DNA of 64,000 bases from Neptunitalea lumnitzerae (GTDB lineage: Bacteria; Bacteroidota; Bacteroidia; Flavobacteriales; Flavobacteriaceae). The notes under the pieces are model-generated. The model saw only the letters and a list, made by a program, of their open reading frames with translations, was not told where the DNA came from and searched no databases. The stretch is taken from positions 1,178,001-1,242,000 of the forward strand of contig NZ_BRVO01000001.1 of assembly GCF_027924185.1 (NCBI RefSeq). The letters are read 5' to 3'. Position 1 is the first letter of the stretch, and each line of letters starts with the position of its first letter. The position numbers and the translations under genes were made by a program. Of the stretch, positions 26,120 to 36,013 are shown piece by piece.

Positions 26120-26325
26120 TCTTCCGTGTGTTCTGTTAAAAAAATATTACTTCGTAATCTACAACAATTTTTATAGATTCTTCGAAATTACATAAAAAAC
26201 CATGCCAGTAGTACATTGCGCTACTAATTTTTTGTTAAACCACAAAACATAACGTAATTGTTAAAAGAAAATCAGGGCTTTAGTTTTGAAACACCAGATA
26301 CATTAAAAAACAATCTATATTTACT

Positions 26326-26333
26326 TACTTTTG
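26326..26333 (+). promoter_or_regulatory. Candidate surE promoter (-7 box)
   Basis: TACTTTTG matches the Bacteroidetes TAnnTTTG -7 consensus and lies 22 bp upstream of the surE ATG, in the gap that separates it from the divergent prc gene. No clear -33 TTG is found at the usual distance. Confidence 0.45.
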
Positions 26334-26355
26334 TAATTAAAATTAGACCTTTTAC

Positions 26356-27138
26356 ATGGAAGCACAAGAAAGACCATTGATATTGGTAACCAATGATGAT
26401 GGAATTACCGCACCAGGAATTCGTAAGTTAATAGAAATTATGAACCAGTTGGGAGATGTGGTAGTGGTAGCACCAGATAGTCCGCAAAGTGGCATGGGGC
26501 ACGCTATTACTATCAACTCTACATTGTATTGTAGCCCGTTAACCATAGATGATGGTATGCAAATTGAATATAGTTGTAGTGGTACTCCTGTAGATTGTGT
26601 GAAGCTTGCTGTAAATGAGTTGCTAAACCGTAAACCAGATTTGTGTGTTAGTGGTATTAACCATGGCGCTAACTCATCTATCAATGTTATCTATAGTGGT
26701 ACTATGAGTGCAGCGGTAGAGGCTGGTATAGAGGGGATTCCTGCTATAGGGTTCTCGTTATTAGATTACAATTGGGAAGCAGATTTTGGACAGGCAGAAG
26801 AATACATTAAGCGTATTGCAGAAACAGTACTTAAAAAAGGAATGCCTAGCGATGTGGTGCTGAATGTAAATATACCGAAACTTAAAAAAGAAGATATAAA
26901 AGGTATTAAAATATGCCGACAAGCAAAAGCATACTGGAAGGAAGAGTTTGACAAGCGTACCAATCCGCAAGGAAGAAATTATTATTGGCTTACCGGAAAG
27001 TTTGTGAATGAAGATAAAGGAGAAGATACCGATGAGTGGGCATTGGCTAACAACTATATTTCTGTAGTACCAGTACAGTTTGATTTAACTGCACACCATG
27101 CTATTCAACGTTTAAATACTTGGGGACTCAATGATTAA
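26356..27138 (+). CDS. surE: 5'/3'-nucleotidase SurE
   Basis: The 260-aa protein has the SurE signatures: TNDDG (residues 12-16, metal-binding Asp pair), VVAPDSPQSGMGHAIT and CVSGINHGANSSINVIYSGTMSAA. SurE is a metal-dependent phosphatase of nucleoside monophosphates in the cytosol. The gene heads a plus-strand operon with a small membrane protein (8-bp overlap) and lpxB. The length is normal for the family. Confidence 0.95.
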   Translation: MEAQERPLILVTNDDGITAPGIRKLIEIMNQLGDVVVVAPDSPQSGMGHAITINSTLYCSPLTIDDGMQIEYSCSGTPVDCVKLAVNELLNRKPDLCVSGINHGANSSINVIYSGTMSAAVEAGIEGIPAIGFSLLDYNWEADFGQAEEYIKRIAETVLKKGMPSDVVLNVNIPKLKKEDIKGIKICRQAKAYWKEEFDKRTNPQGRNYYWLTGKFVNEDKGEDTDEWALANNYISVVPVQFDLTAHHAIQRLNTWGLND

Positions 27139-27424
27139 GAAAGAAGTTTTTATTGGTTTTATAGTAGGTATTATAGCCAATGTGTTTGGGGTATTGTTAT
27201 ACTGTTTAGTGGTATACGCTATTTACCATACGGGAATAGAAGAAACCATTACAAGGTCTAGAAGTCAAGGAAATTTATCTAAAGTAATTGCTTTAGGGGC
27301 TGTTGTAAATGTATTGGCTTTCTTTGGGTTTTTAAAAATAAAAAGAGATTACCGTGCCAGAGGTGTTATTTTGGCTACCATTTTTATGACCTTACTAACC
27401 TTTATTGAACACTATATTTTATAG
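27131..27424 (+). CDS. Three-TM hypothetical membrane protein
   Basis: The 97-aa protein has three hydrophobic helices (about residues 5-30, 50-68, 75-95). Its start overlaps the surE stop by 8 bp and its stop is 2 bp before lpxB, so it is translationally coupled to both. I recognise no family. The position between surE and lpxB suggests an envelope role, which is inference. Confidence 0.8.
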   Translation: MIKKEVFIGFIVGIIANVFGVLLYCLVVYAIYHTGIEETITRSRSQGNLSKVIALGAVVNVLAFFGFLKIKRDYRARGVILATIFMTLLTFIEHYIL

Positions 27425-27426
27425 TT

Positions 27427-28539
27427 ATGAAATATTACATTATTGCCGGGGAGGCTTCGGGCGATTTACATGCGTCTAACTTAATGAAAGAATTAGTGGC
27501 TGAAGATGCCAATGCTGATTTTAGATTTTGGGGAGGCGATTTAATGCAACAAGTGGGCGGTACTTTGGTAAAGCATTACCGAGACCTTGCCTTTATGGGG
27601 TTTGTAGAAGTTGCAGTAAACCTTAAAACTATTTTAGGAAATATTAAATTTTGTAAAAAGGATATAGAAGCTTACCAGCCCGATGTAATTATTTTTGTAG
27701 ACTACCCTGGGTTCAATTTTAGAATTATGGAGTGGGCTAAGGTAAAAGGGTTCCGTACGCATTACTATATTTCTCCACAAATTTGGGCTTGGAAAGAAAA
27801 TAGAATAAAAGCTATTAAAAGAGATGTAGACGAAATGTATGTAATTCTTCCTTTTGAGAAAGAGTTTTACGAAAAGAAGCATCAGTTTCCAGTACATTTT
27901 GTTGGGCATCCGCTTATTGATGCTATTAGTAATAGAAAACAAGTAGACCCTGCTGTTTTTAGAAAAGAAAATGGGTTAGATGATAAACCAGTAATTGCTT
28001 TATTACCAGGTAGCCGTAAACAAGAGATTACTAAAAAGCTTTCAGTAATGCTTAGTGTTATCAACGATTTTAAAGCATATCAGTTTGTAATTGCGGGTGC
28101 ACCTGGACAAGAACCTGCGTTTTATGAGCAGTTTATAGGCAATGCTAATGTACATTTTGTAACAGGCAAAACGTATGACTTACTTAGTATTGCAGAAGCG
28201 GCTTTGGTTACTAGTGGTACGGCTACTTTAGAAACGGCTTTGTTTAAAGTGCCAGAGGTGGTGTGCTATAAAAGTAGTTGGCTATCTTACCATATAGCAA
28301 AACGTGTAATTACCTTGAGTTATATTTCTTTGGTAAACCTTATTATGGATAAAGAGGTGGTGAAAGAATTAATTCAGGGCGATTTAAACACAGCTAATCT
28401 TACCAAAGAATTGAAGAAAATATTAGATCCTGAGTACAGAGAAAAAGTTTTCCTAGATTATTATGAACTTGAAAAGAAATTGGGTGGTAAGGGCGCTAGT
28501 AAAAAGACAGCCCAATTGATATTTTCAAAAATCACTTAG
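27427..28539 (+). CDS. lpxB: Lipid-A-disaccharide synthase
   Basis: The 370-aa glycosyltransferase (GT19) joins UDP-diacylglucosamine and lipid X to form the disaccharide of lipid A. Motifs include YIIAGEASGDLHASNLM at the N-terminus, YISPQIWAWKENRIKAIKRDVD, HFVGHPLID and LLPGSRKQEI, followed by ALVTSGTATLETALFKVP. The length is typical. It ends the surE operon. The next lipid A gene in the window is lpxH (minus strand, near 55 kb). Confidence 0.96.
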   Translation: MKYYIIAGEASGDLHASNLMKELVAEDANADFRFWGGDLMQQVGGTLVKHYRDLAFMGFVEVAVNLKTILGNIKFCKKDIEAYQPDVIIFVDYPGFNFRIMEWAKVKGFRTHYYISPQIWAWKENRIKAIKRDVDEMYVILPFEKEFYEKKHQFPVHFVGHPLIDAISNRKQVDPAVFRKENGLDDKPVIALLPGSRKQEITKKLSVMLSVINDFKAYQFVIAGAPGQEPAFYEQFIGNANVHFVTGKTYDLLSIAEAALVTSGTATLETALFKVPEVVCYKSSWLSYHIAKRVITLSYISLVNLIMDKEVVKELIQGDLNTANLTKELKKILDPEYREKVFLDYYELEKKLGGKGASKKTAQLIFSKIT

Positions 28540-28577
28540 ATTTAATATTTTTAAACCCCAATAACTAACAAACCTAC

Positions 28578-29195
28578 ATGAAAAAATTACTTTTTGTACT
28601 CCTTGGTGCATGTGTTGTTACCAGTTGCTCGTCTTCTAAAACTATAAAGACATCTAAAAGCTATAAGCAAACGCACAACACAAATACAACAGTAACAACT
28701 TCTACCAATGCACCTGACAATACACCATACTCTGTTACGGTGGGCGCTAATACCGGGAAAACTGTAAAAGGTAGAGGAGAGGCAAAGGGTGAACGTACTA
28801 CTACAGAACTTCTAGTAATAGATAATATTATTAACGAGGCATTAGGTTATCTAGGTACCCGATATAAATATGGTGGAACAACGGATAAAGGGATGGATTG
28901 TTCTGGTTTAGTATACACTTCATTTTTAAGTCAGAATATTGCGGTGCAACGTTCTTCTTATTTGCTTTCAGAAGAAGGAAAATCAGTTTCTATCAAAGAT
29001 GTTTTACCAGGTGATTTGTTATTTTTTATTACCGGTAAAGGGCGAAAAATTAATCATGTTGCCATGGTTATAGAAGCCTCTCCAAACGATGTGAAATTTA
29101 TTCATAGTACCACTTCGAGAGGCGTTATTATATCTTCTATCCAAGAAGGCTATTGGGGGAGTGCTTTTAAATTTGCTCGTAGAATGCAGCTTTAA
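28578..29195 (+). CDS. NlpC/P60-family lipoprotein peptidase
   Basis: The 205-aa protein has a lipoprotein signal (VVTSC, Cys17), a low-complexity Thr/Ser/Asn linker and a C40 peptidase domain from about residue 80. The catalytic cysteine is C108 (MDCSGLVYTSFL) and the histidine lies in KINHVAMVIE. Such enzymes hydrolyse peptidoglycan stem peptides. It follows lpxB by 38 bp and may be cotranscribed. Confidence 0.92.
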   Translation: MKKLLFVLLGACVVTSCSSSKTIKTSKSYKQTHNTNTTVTTSTNAPDNTPYSVTVGANTGKTVKGRGEAKGERTTTELLVIDNIINEALGYLGTRYKYGGTTDKGMDCSGLVYTSFLSQNIAVQRSSYLLSEEGKSVSIKDVLPGDLLFFITGKGRKINHVAMVIEASPNDVKFIHSTTSRGVIISSIQEGYWGSAFKFARRMQL

Positions 29196-29232
29196 TAATG
29201 TTATTGCCTTTTAGATTAAATCCAAAGAGTAT

Positions 29233-30276
29233 TTATTGTTGACTGTCCAATAAGGTTTTTATAGTTTCTGTTAACACGTGTAAGTTTCCATTTTTTTGAT
29301 TGGTGGCAAGTATAATGTATACGTCGTCTTCTAAATAGTGGGTTGCTAACGATTCAAAGTTTTGTGCCGACCCATGATGTTGATGTTTCACAAGCGTGTT
29401 TCCTTCCCACTTGGTACTACCCAAGGCTAATTGGGTATTGGCTGGTTGAGATAGTAATTGTAATGACTGTTTATTGATGATTTTTTCATTATCTAGTTGA
29501 CGGAACCATTGATATAAATCGGTAGTGGTTAAGCTGAACAATATGTAAGGATAATTCATTTTAAAACGGTCAGCTTCAAAATTAGCGTTAAAAGGTTCGG
29601 CCATATTTTTACTATCGGAATACGGGAATTTTGCTGGAATTACTGCTCCGTTTAAGTTGTATGGTGTGAAAAGATGATTCTTTACATAGCTGTCAAAGTC
29701 TTCTCCTGCAATGCTGGTTACAATGCGGTTTAGTAAGATAGGACTGCAATTGGTGTATAGGTAATCGGTTCCTGGTTTAAATTGTAACGTAGCCTCATTT
29801 TTAATAAAACTCATTAAGTTGGTTTCATTGATTTCTGTGCCCTGCTGAAAAAAACGCCCCCATGGAATTTGTGGTAGACCAGTACTATAATTAAGTAGCT
29901 GGGCTATAGTAATTTGGTTACTCCATTCAGGTAAATTTTTTAAGTATTTGCTAATGGTATCAGTAACTTTTAATTGGTGCTGTTCTCTTAACTGCATAAT
30001 AGCCGCTGCAGGGAATTCTTTGTAAATAGAACCAATGTTAAAACGGTAAGTCTCGGTAAGTAAATCTTTCTTATTGGCCGTGGCGTAACCATAAGATTTT
30101 TGCAGCAAAATGGTATTGTTTTTTACTACCAAGATGTTTCCGTTAAACTCATTTTTTTTGTGGTAGCTGCTAAGCAGTGAGTCAATTGATTTAGGTGTAG
30201 TAATGTTAGTTTTTTGAAAGGCTAACAACTGCAAAGGGAGTAGCAAAACAATAATTAAATGGTTTCTAAATTTCAT
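29233..30276 (-). CDS. Beta-lactamase-family serine hydrolase
   Basis: The 347-aa exported protein (signal ending LQLLAF) has the class C beta-lactamase/DD-peptidase fold: SxxK at S83-I-Y-K86 and the YxN motif in DYLYTNCSP (about residue 170), with GTEINETN and HHGSAQNFES later. It is probably a periplasmic esterase, peptidase or penicillin-binding protein-like hydrolase; resistance cannot be inferred. It converges with the NlpC/P60 gene. Confidence 0.85.
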   Translation of the reverse strand: MKFRNHLIIVLLLPLQLLAFQKTNITTPKSIDSLLSSYHKKNEFNGNILVVKNNTILLQKSYGYATANKKDLLTETYRFNIGSIYKEFPAAAIMQLREQHQLKVTDTISKYLKNLPEWSNQITIAQLLNYSTGLPQIPWGRFFQQGTEINETNLMSFIKNEATLQFKPGTDYLYTNCSPILLNRIVTSIAGEDFDSYVKNHLFTPYNLNGAVIPAKFPYSDSKNMAEPFNANFEADRFKMNYPYILFSLTTTDLYQWFRQLDNEKIINKQSLQLLSQPANTQLALGSTKWEGNTLVKHQHHGSAQNFESLATHYLEDDVYIILATNQKNGNLHVLTETIKTLLDSQQ

Positions 30277-30421
30277 AACGATTTCTGTTTTTTTGATTGT
30301 AATGATACCACTATTAGAGTAGTGTACATTATTAATGTTACAGTTTTTTCGTGTTAATTAAAAAATAGATATTTAATAGATGCATTGTAATTCAGTTGTT
30401 TATGGGTGGGGATGGCTGATT

Positions 30422-31708
30422 TTACATCCACTCATTAACCCTGTTGGCGTCTAATTTTAAAAATATAAAAAGTAAAATAGTAAAGCCCCACAGGCCAGAA
30501 CCTCCATAACTAAAGAAGGGTAACGGAATACCAATAGTAGGTAATAAACCAATAACCATACCTATGTTTACCATAAAGTGTATGGTAATAATTCCGGCTA
30601 CTGAATAGCCATAAATTCTACTAAACTGTAGCTTTTGCCGTTCTGCTAAATAGATGATTCGTAATATGAGTATAGAAAATAATACGACTACTGCAGTGGT
30701 TCCAAAAAGTCCCCATTCTTCTCCCACAACTGAGAAAATATAGTCGGTATGTTGCTCTGGTACATAATTACCTCTGGTACGTGTACCCTCTAAAAATCCT
30801 TTTCCAGATACGCCACCAGAACCAATAGCGGTTTCAGATTGGTAGGTATTATAACCAATATCTCTTTTTAACTGTTGTAGTTTTATGGGGTTTTGCTCAA
30901 GGCGTAGCCATAATCTAAAACGGTCTCTGTGGTGCTGTTTAAATACGTTTTTGTAAATAAGTGGCGTGCCTAAAGAGATGGTAGTACTCATTAAAAAAAA
31001 CAAAACTAACGGCAGTATTTTTACCTTTCGGTCTCTGCTTTTTCTAAATATAAAATAATATGCGGTTAGCAGTAAAGCTATGGTAACAAGCGTAATTACC
31101 GAGCCAAATTTTATAGTAACAATAAATATAATAGCTAGTGATAACGCTAATAAAATATAAATACCTGGTAAGCCCTCTCTGTACATTACATAAATAAATA
31201 TGCTATATACCAACGTGCTTCCTGGGTCTGGTTGTAGCAGTATTAAAAACGCAGGAATACCTATAATAATCAACGCTTTCAATTGGTCTTGCCAATGCTT
31301 TATATTGGTCTGTATATCGCTGAGGTATTTAGCAAAGGCTAATGAGGTAGCTATTTTAGCAAACTCAGAAGGTTGAATTGTGAAGCTTCCTATCCCATAC
31401 CAAGCTCTAGCACCATTTACATTTTTACCTAATATAAAAAGTCCGGCTAACGATATCATTGCAACAATGTAAATAACACTGGCAAACCGTTCATAAAACT
31501 TAGCTTCAATGGCTAGTACAAATAATATAATAACAAGGCTTAGTCCAATAAATATAAGTTGTTTGCCGTAAACGCTATCAATATTGAATTGTTCAATTTC
31601 ATCTAAGGGTACAGAAGCAGAGTAAATGTTTACCCAGCCAAATAAAACCAGAAGAACATAAATTAGAATACTTAACCAATCTATTTTTTTTACTACGGTA
31701 CTGCTCAT
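30422..31708 (-). CDS. rodA: Rod shape-determining SEDS glycosyltransferase RodA
   Basis: The 428-aa SEDS-family membrane protein polymerises glycan strands with PBP2 in the elongasome. The family ending GLLPTIGIPLPFFSYGGSG is present. Its ATG overlaps the mrdA stop by 4 bp. It is the last gene of the mreB-mreC-mreD-mrdA-rodA run. A long insert between helices (about 225-300, with HHRDRFRLWLRLEQNP) fits Bacteroidetes RodA. Confidence 0.96.
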   Translation of the reverse strand: MSSTVVKKIDWLSILIYVLLVLFGWVNIYSASVPLDEIEQFNIDSVYGKQLIFIGLSLVIILFVLAIEAKFYERFASVIYIVAMISLAGLFILGKNVNGARAWYGIGSFTIQPSEFAKIATSLAFAKYLSDIQTNIKHWQDQLKALIIIGIPAFLILLQPDPGSTLVYSIFIYVMYREGLPGIYILLALSLAIIFIVTIKFGSVITLVTIALLLTAYYFIFRKSRDRKVKILPLVLFFLMSTTISLGTPLIYKNVFKQHHRDRFRLWLRLEQNPIKLQQLKRDIGYNTYQSETAIGSGGVSGKGFLEGTRTRGNYVPEQHTDYIFSVVGEEWGLFGTTAVVVLFSILILRIIYLAERQKLQFSRIYGYSVAGIITIHFMVNIGMVIGLLPTIGIPLPFFSYGGSGLWGFTILLFIFLKLDANRVNEWM

Positions 31709-33582
31709 TCGTCTTTGTCGGTAAGGCCTTCAGGGTTTAAATATTTGTTGTATTCGTCTTCTAAACTACTGTTTAGCATTCGTTTTTCAAGGTCTGTTCT
31801 AGATATTTCACCATGAATATACTTCTCAATCATTAAAGAAGCAATAGGGGCAGCATAGGTAGAACCCCAATAACCATTTTCAACAAAAACAGCTACTGCA
31901 ATTTGCGGGTCTTCAATAGGTGCAAATGCTATAAAAATAGAGTGATCTTTTAATTGGTATCGCTTACCGTCTATTACGGTAAAATTTTCTGCGGTACCGG
32001 TTTTACCACCAATATTAATACCAGCAATGCGAGCCCCTCTAGCTGTACCAATATTAGAATTATATACCTCAAACATTCCTTCTATAATAGCATCGTAATG
32101 TTCAGCGGCTATAGAGGTGTATTTAGGTTTGGTAAAATTCTCGTCGGTAATAGGTTGGTTGTTGATTTCTTTAATAATGTGAGGCGTATAATAATGCCCT
32201 CTGTTGGCTATGATAGCTGCCACATTAGCCAACTGAATAGGAGTAGTTAAAATTTCTCCTTGTCCAATAGAGTTAGAGATGCTATTAGTAGCAAACCAAC
32301 GGTGTTTACCATACATGCGGTTGTAGGTGGCACTATCGGGTATTTTACCTTTTCTACCAGTGGCAAGGTCGTTATGTAAATAATCTCCTAGGCCAAAACT
32401 TTTCACGTGGTCAGACCATACTTGCATACCTTCGGCAGCAGTTGGATATTTTTCAATAGTTTTACGGTAAGCATTAGCAAAATAAGCATTACAACTTCTG
32501 GTAATACCATTTTTAAGATTGTTTACCGTACCGCTAGGGCAGTGACATGCCATAAATCTGTTTCTACCATAATGGTAGCCATGGTAGCAAGTAACTTTAG
32601 TATTTTGGTCTATAACGCCCTCTTCAAGAGCAATTAACCCATTGATAAGTTTAAACGGAGAACCTGGTGGGTACTCGGCTAATAAACCTCGGTCAAATAA
32701 GGGTTTTGCAATAGAGTCGTTATATAATTTGGTGTAGTTTTTAGAACGTTTTCTACCTACTAAAAGGTCAGGATCGTAGTAAGGAGCACTTACCAAAGCA
32801 AGTATTTCACCACTCTTTGGGTCAATAGCCACAATACCACCTCGTTTGTTTACCATTAGTTGTTCCCCATAAGATTCCAAGGTTTCGTCAATGGTAATGG
32901 TAAGGTCTCTACCTTGTACGGGGAGCGTATCGTAACGCCCGTTTTTGTACGGACCTATAACTCGGTTATAAATATCCTTTTGAATAAAGTTTACGCCTTT
33001 TTTACCACGTAAATCATCTTCGTATACTTTTTCTACACCGCTTCTACCAATAAGTTCTCCTTGTTGGTATCCTTTTTTATTTTTGGTTTCCCAATCGTTT
33101 ACTTCAGAAATATACCCCAATACATTAGCGCCAGACGTTGTTTGATAGTCACGTAGCATACGTTTCTGTACATAAAACCCTGGGAATTTGCGCATTTTCT
33201 CTTGAATACCGGCATATTCTTTTTTGCTGAGCTGTTGTACAATTACAGAAGGTAATTTAGGAGAGTAGCGAATAGCTTTATTCATTCTATTGTCAAACTC
33301 TTCTCTTGTAATATCAAGCAGTTTGCAAAGCTCTAGCGTATCAACTTTGGTAACATTTCTAGGTATCACCATAATATCATACGCAGGGGCATTACTCACC
33401 ATTAACTTGCCATTTCTGTCGTAGACATATCCTCTTTCAGGATAGTGGTATTTGGAGTCAATTGCAATGTCATCTAAAAAACCATAACTCACCTCATCAT
33501 CTAGCACCTGCAAGTACAATAGACGGCTAAAAAAAGTAATAGCCAATACTAAAATAAACGCAGATAAAGCAATTCTTCGCAT
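31705..33582 (-). CDS. mrdA: Penicillin-binding protein 2
   Basis: The 625-aa class B PBP has an N-terminal membrane anchor (about residues 5-25), a PBP dimer domain and a transpeptidase domain with S308-PFK311 (YPPGSPFK), the SxN-type motif TRSCNAYF and KTGTAE. It cross-links peptidoglycan during cell elongation, working with RodA. The gene overlaps rodA by 4 bp and starts 3 bp after mreD. Confidence 0.96.
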   Translation of the reverse strand: MRRIALSAFILVLAITFFSRLLYLQVLDDEVSYGFLDDIAIDSKYHYPERGYVYDRNGKLMVSNAPAYDIMVIPRNVTKVDTLELCKLLDITREEFDNRMNKAIRYSPKLPSVIVQQLSKKEYAGIQEKMRKFPGFYVQKRMLRDYQTTSGANVLGYISEVNDWETKNKKGYQQGELIGRSGVEKVYEDDLRGKKGVNFIQKDIYNRVIGPYKNGRYDTLPVQGRDLTITIDETLESYGEQLMVNKRGGIVAIDPKSGEILALVSAPYYDPDLLVGRKRSKNYTKLYNDSIAKPLFDRGLLAEYPPGSPFKLINGLIALEEGVIDQNTKVTCYHGYHYGRNRFMACHCPSGTVNNLKNGITRSCNAYFANAYRKTIEKYPTAAEGMQVWSDHVKSFGLGDYLHNDLATGRKGKIPDSATYNRMYGKHRWFATNSISNSIGQGEILTTPIQLANVAAIIANRGHYYTPHIIKEINNQPITDENFTKPKYTSIAAEHYDAIIEGMFEVYNSNIGTARGARIAGINIGGKTGTAENFTVIDGKRYQLKDHSIFIAFAPIEDPQIAVAVFVENGYWGSTYAAPIASLMIEKYIHGEISRTDLEKRMLNSSLEDEYNKYLNPEGLTDKDE

Positions 33583-33585
33583 ATC

Positions 33586-34095
33586 TTATTGTTTTTTCTT
33601 GAACATGGAGATAGAAAACAAAATTAGTACCAATGTAAGTATACTGGATAATAAAGTTTTCTGAATCACATACATCATATTTGCAAAGCTAAAACTCTCA
33701 ATAAAAAATAAGGTAAGGTGATGTGTTAAAATCATCAAGGAGATATAAATCAATCTTTGAGAAAATGGTGACTGTGCAATTTTTTGTCCTTGTTGTTGGT
33801 AACTTACCCCAAAAGAAAAACGCATATAAGGTTTTCTAAGGTAGCCTATAAGTACACTTGCGGCTGCATGTGCACCACCGCTGTCGCTAAATAAATCTAC
33901 AGATAGGCCTAATAAAAACGATAAGAAAATAAATAGTAGCCTATTATCTTTATCGCTAATAGGAAAGGTAATGATAAAAAGAATGTATAGATACGGATTG
34001 ATATATTGCGATAAATTAATAGTGTTTAAGAGTGTTACTTGTAGCAACACCAATACAATAAAACGTACGCTTTGTAATAGAACGGCATTATTCAT
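33586..34095 (-). CDS. mreD: Rod shape-determining protein MreD
   Basis: The 169-aa protein is very hydrophobic with about five membrane helices and no other domain, as MreD proteins are. Identity rests on position between mreC and mrdA, size, and the LFSDSGGAHAAASVLIGYL segment. It overlaps mreC by 8 bp. Confidence 0.92.
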   Translation of the reverse strand: MNNAVLLQSVRFIVLVLLQVTLLNTINLSQYINPYLYILFIITFPISDKDNRLLFIFLSFLLGLSVDLFSDSGGAHAAASVLIGYLRKPYMRFSFGVSYQQQGQKIAQSPFSQRLIYISLMILTHHLTLFFIESFSFANMMYVIQKTLLSSILTLVLILFSISMFKKKQ

Positions 34096-34918
34096 TTTCA
34101 GTAGTTTCTAGGAGTTGTTCTATTTCGTTTTTATCTTTATTTTCTATAATGTATACATAACCAACGTTGGTCATATCATTGTTTAATTTTACATCAATGA
34201 TATAAGCATTACCAGATTGGTTAAACGTAAACTTTTCAACAGTACCTACTAAAATACCTTTAGGAAAGATAGAAGACATACCACCAGTAATAATAGTGTC
34301 TCCTATTTTTATATTGGCTTGCTTAGGGATGTCTGTTAATTGTACTTTTCTATAATCCTTTTTTTCGTTCCAACTTAACGTACCAAAATGGTTGGTGTTT
34401 TTAAGGGAAGCATTGATTTGGGAATTGGTATTTAAAACCGATTGAACCACAGCATAATTTGCAGAAGTGTTTTCTACAATACCTATAATACCGCCAGAGG
34501 TAATAACTCCCATATCTTCTTTAATACCTTGGTGAGAGCCTTTGTTAATTAGCAGGTAGTTTTTAGGTGCTTTATAGCTGTTTTTGTATACTTCTGCTCT
34601 GTGTAATACATAATTGGTTGTACTATCAGTAGAAGAGGTTACTGTACTATCAATTTCAGAAATACCATTTTTTAGTAATTCCTCTCGCAATCTAATGTTC
34701 TCATCAATAAGCCTGTTATTATAGGTTTTTAATGAAAAGTAATCAGAAATATTTGTCACAGTACCGTAAACACCGCCACTAATAAAATTAGCAGAGTTTA
34801 TAAAAGTACTTCGGTGAAAAATATGAGAATGAATAGTAATTCCTAAAGAAAAACAGAAAAGCAGCAGAAATAGCAAAAAGTTTTTATTTCTAACAATAAA
34901 AATGATTATCTGCCGCAT
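34088..34918 (-). CDS. mreC: Rod shape-determining protein MreC
   Basis: The 276-aa protein has one N-terminal helix (about residues 10-30), a coiled-coil stretch (IDENIRLREELLKNG) and the beta-rich periplasmic MreC domain with GSHQGIKEDMGVITSGGIIGIVE and ITGGMSSIFPKGILVG. It links the MreB scaffold to PBP2 in the periplasm. It starts 10 bp after mreB. Confidence 0.95.
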   Translation of the reverse strand: MRQIIIFIVRNKNFLLFLLLFCFSLGITIHSHIFHRSTFINSANFISGGVYGTVTNISDYFSLKTYNNRLIDENIRLREELLKNGISEIDSTVTSSTDSTTNYVLHRAEVYKNSYKAPKNYLLINKGSHQGIKEDMGVITSGGIIGIVENTSANYAVVQSVLNTNSQINASLKNTNHFGTLSWNEKKDYRKVQLTDIPKQANIKIGDTIITGGMSSIFPKGILVGTVEKFTFNQSGNAYIIDVKLNNDMTNVGYVYIIENKDKNEIEQLLETTENE

Positions 34919-34928
34919 TCAAATACTA

Positions 34929-35957
34929 TTATTTTATTAAGATGTTTTTAAATCTGTCTAAATTTTTCAAAGCAATACCTGTACCTCTAACAACCGCTCT
35001 TAGTGGGTCTTCTGCAATGTACACAGGAAGGTCAGTTTTTTGTGAAATACGTTTGTCTAAACCTCTAAGCATAGAACCTCCACCGGCTAAATAAATACCC
35101 GTATTATAAATATCGGCTGCAAGTTCTGGTGGTGTTTGCGATAAGGTTTCCATTACCGCATCTTCTATACGAAGAATAGATTTATCTAAAGCTTTGGCTA
35201 TTTCACGGTACGATATCATTACTTGTTTAGGTTTTCCTGTTAACAAGTCTCTACCTTGAATAGACATTTCATCTGGCGGCATTTCTAAATCATCAGTAGC
35301 CGATCCGATGTTGATTTTTACTTTTTCAGCAGTTGTTTCACCAATGTATAAGTTGTGTTGCGTACGCATGTAGTAAATAATATCGTTGGTGAAAACGTCT
35401 CCTGCAATTTTAACCGATTTATCGCATACAATACCCCCTAAGGCAATTACTGCAATTTCGGTAGTACCACCCCCTATGTCAACAATCATGTTTCCTTTAG
35501 GTTGAATGGTATCTATCCCGATACCTATGGCTGCTGCCATAGGTTCGTGAATAAGATATATTTCTTTTCCGTTAACACGTTCTGCAGATTCTTTTACAGC
35601 ACGCATTTCTACTTCTGTAATTCCGGAAGGTATACATATAACCATTCTAAGAGAAGGTGGTAATATCTTTTTCTTTAACGCAGGGATACTTTTAATCAAA
35701 CGATTAATCATTTGCTCCGATGCGTCAAAGTCTGCAATTACACCATCTTTTAGTGGTCTTATTGTTTTTATATTCTCATGGGTTTTACCTTGCATTAAAT
35801 TGGCTTCTTTTCCAACCGCAATTATTTTTCCCGTAACTCTGTCCCGTGCTACAATAGACGGGCTATCCACCACCACTTTATCGTTGTGAATAATCAAGGT
35901 GTTTGCTGTACCAAGGTCAATAGCAATTTCCTCGGTAAAGAAATCAAAAAATCCCAT
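34929..35957 (-). CDS. mreB: Actin-like cell-shape protein MreB
   Basis: The 342-aa actin homologue has the phosphate-1 motif IDLGTANTLI, the phosphate-2 motif IVDIGGGTTEIAVIALGG and the adenosine motif YLAGGGSMLRGLDKRI. It polymerises under the inner membrane and guides elongation. purH lies 56 bp upstream on the same strand, so the shape genes may be read through from it. Confidence 0.97.
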   Translation of the reverse strand: MGFFDFFTEEIAIDLGTANTLIIHNDKVVVDSPSIVARDRVTGKIIAVGKEANLMQGKTHENIKTIRPLKDGVIADFDASEQMINRLIKSIPALKKKILPPSLRMVICIPSGITEVEMRAVKESAERVNGKEIYLIHEPMAAAIGIGIDTIQPKGNMIVDIGGGTTEIAVIALGGIVCDKSVKIAGDVFTNDIIYYMRTQHNLYIGETTAEKVKINIGSATDDLEMPPDEMSIQGRDLLTGKPKQVMISYREIAKALDKSILRIEDAVMETLSQTPPELAADIYNTGIYLAGGGSMLRGLDKRISQKTDLPVYIAEDPLRAVVRGTGIALKNLDRFKNILIK

Positions 35958-36013
35958 GTATCCTTTTTCTCGTTTTTTTTATTGTGTTTACCTTATTTAT
36001 AAAGGTAGTAAAA

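Noticed and set aside
26120-26355. Riboswitch or small RNA between prc and surE
   Set aside because: No conserved structure is visible; only an AT-rich divergent promoter region.
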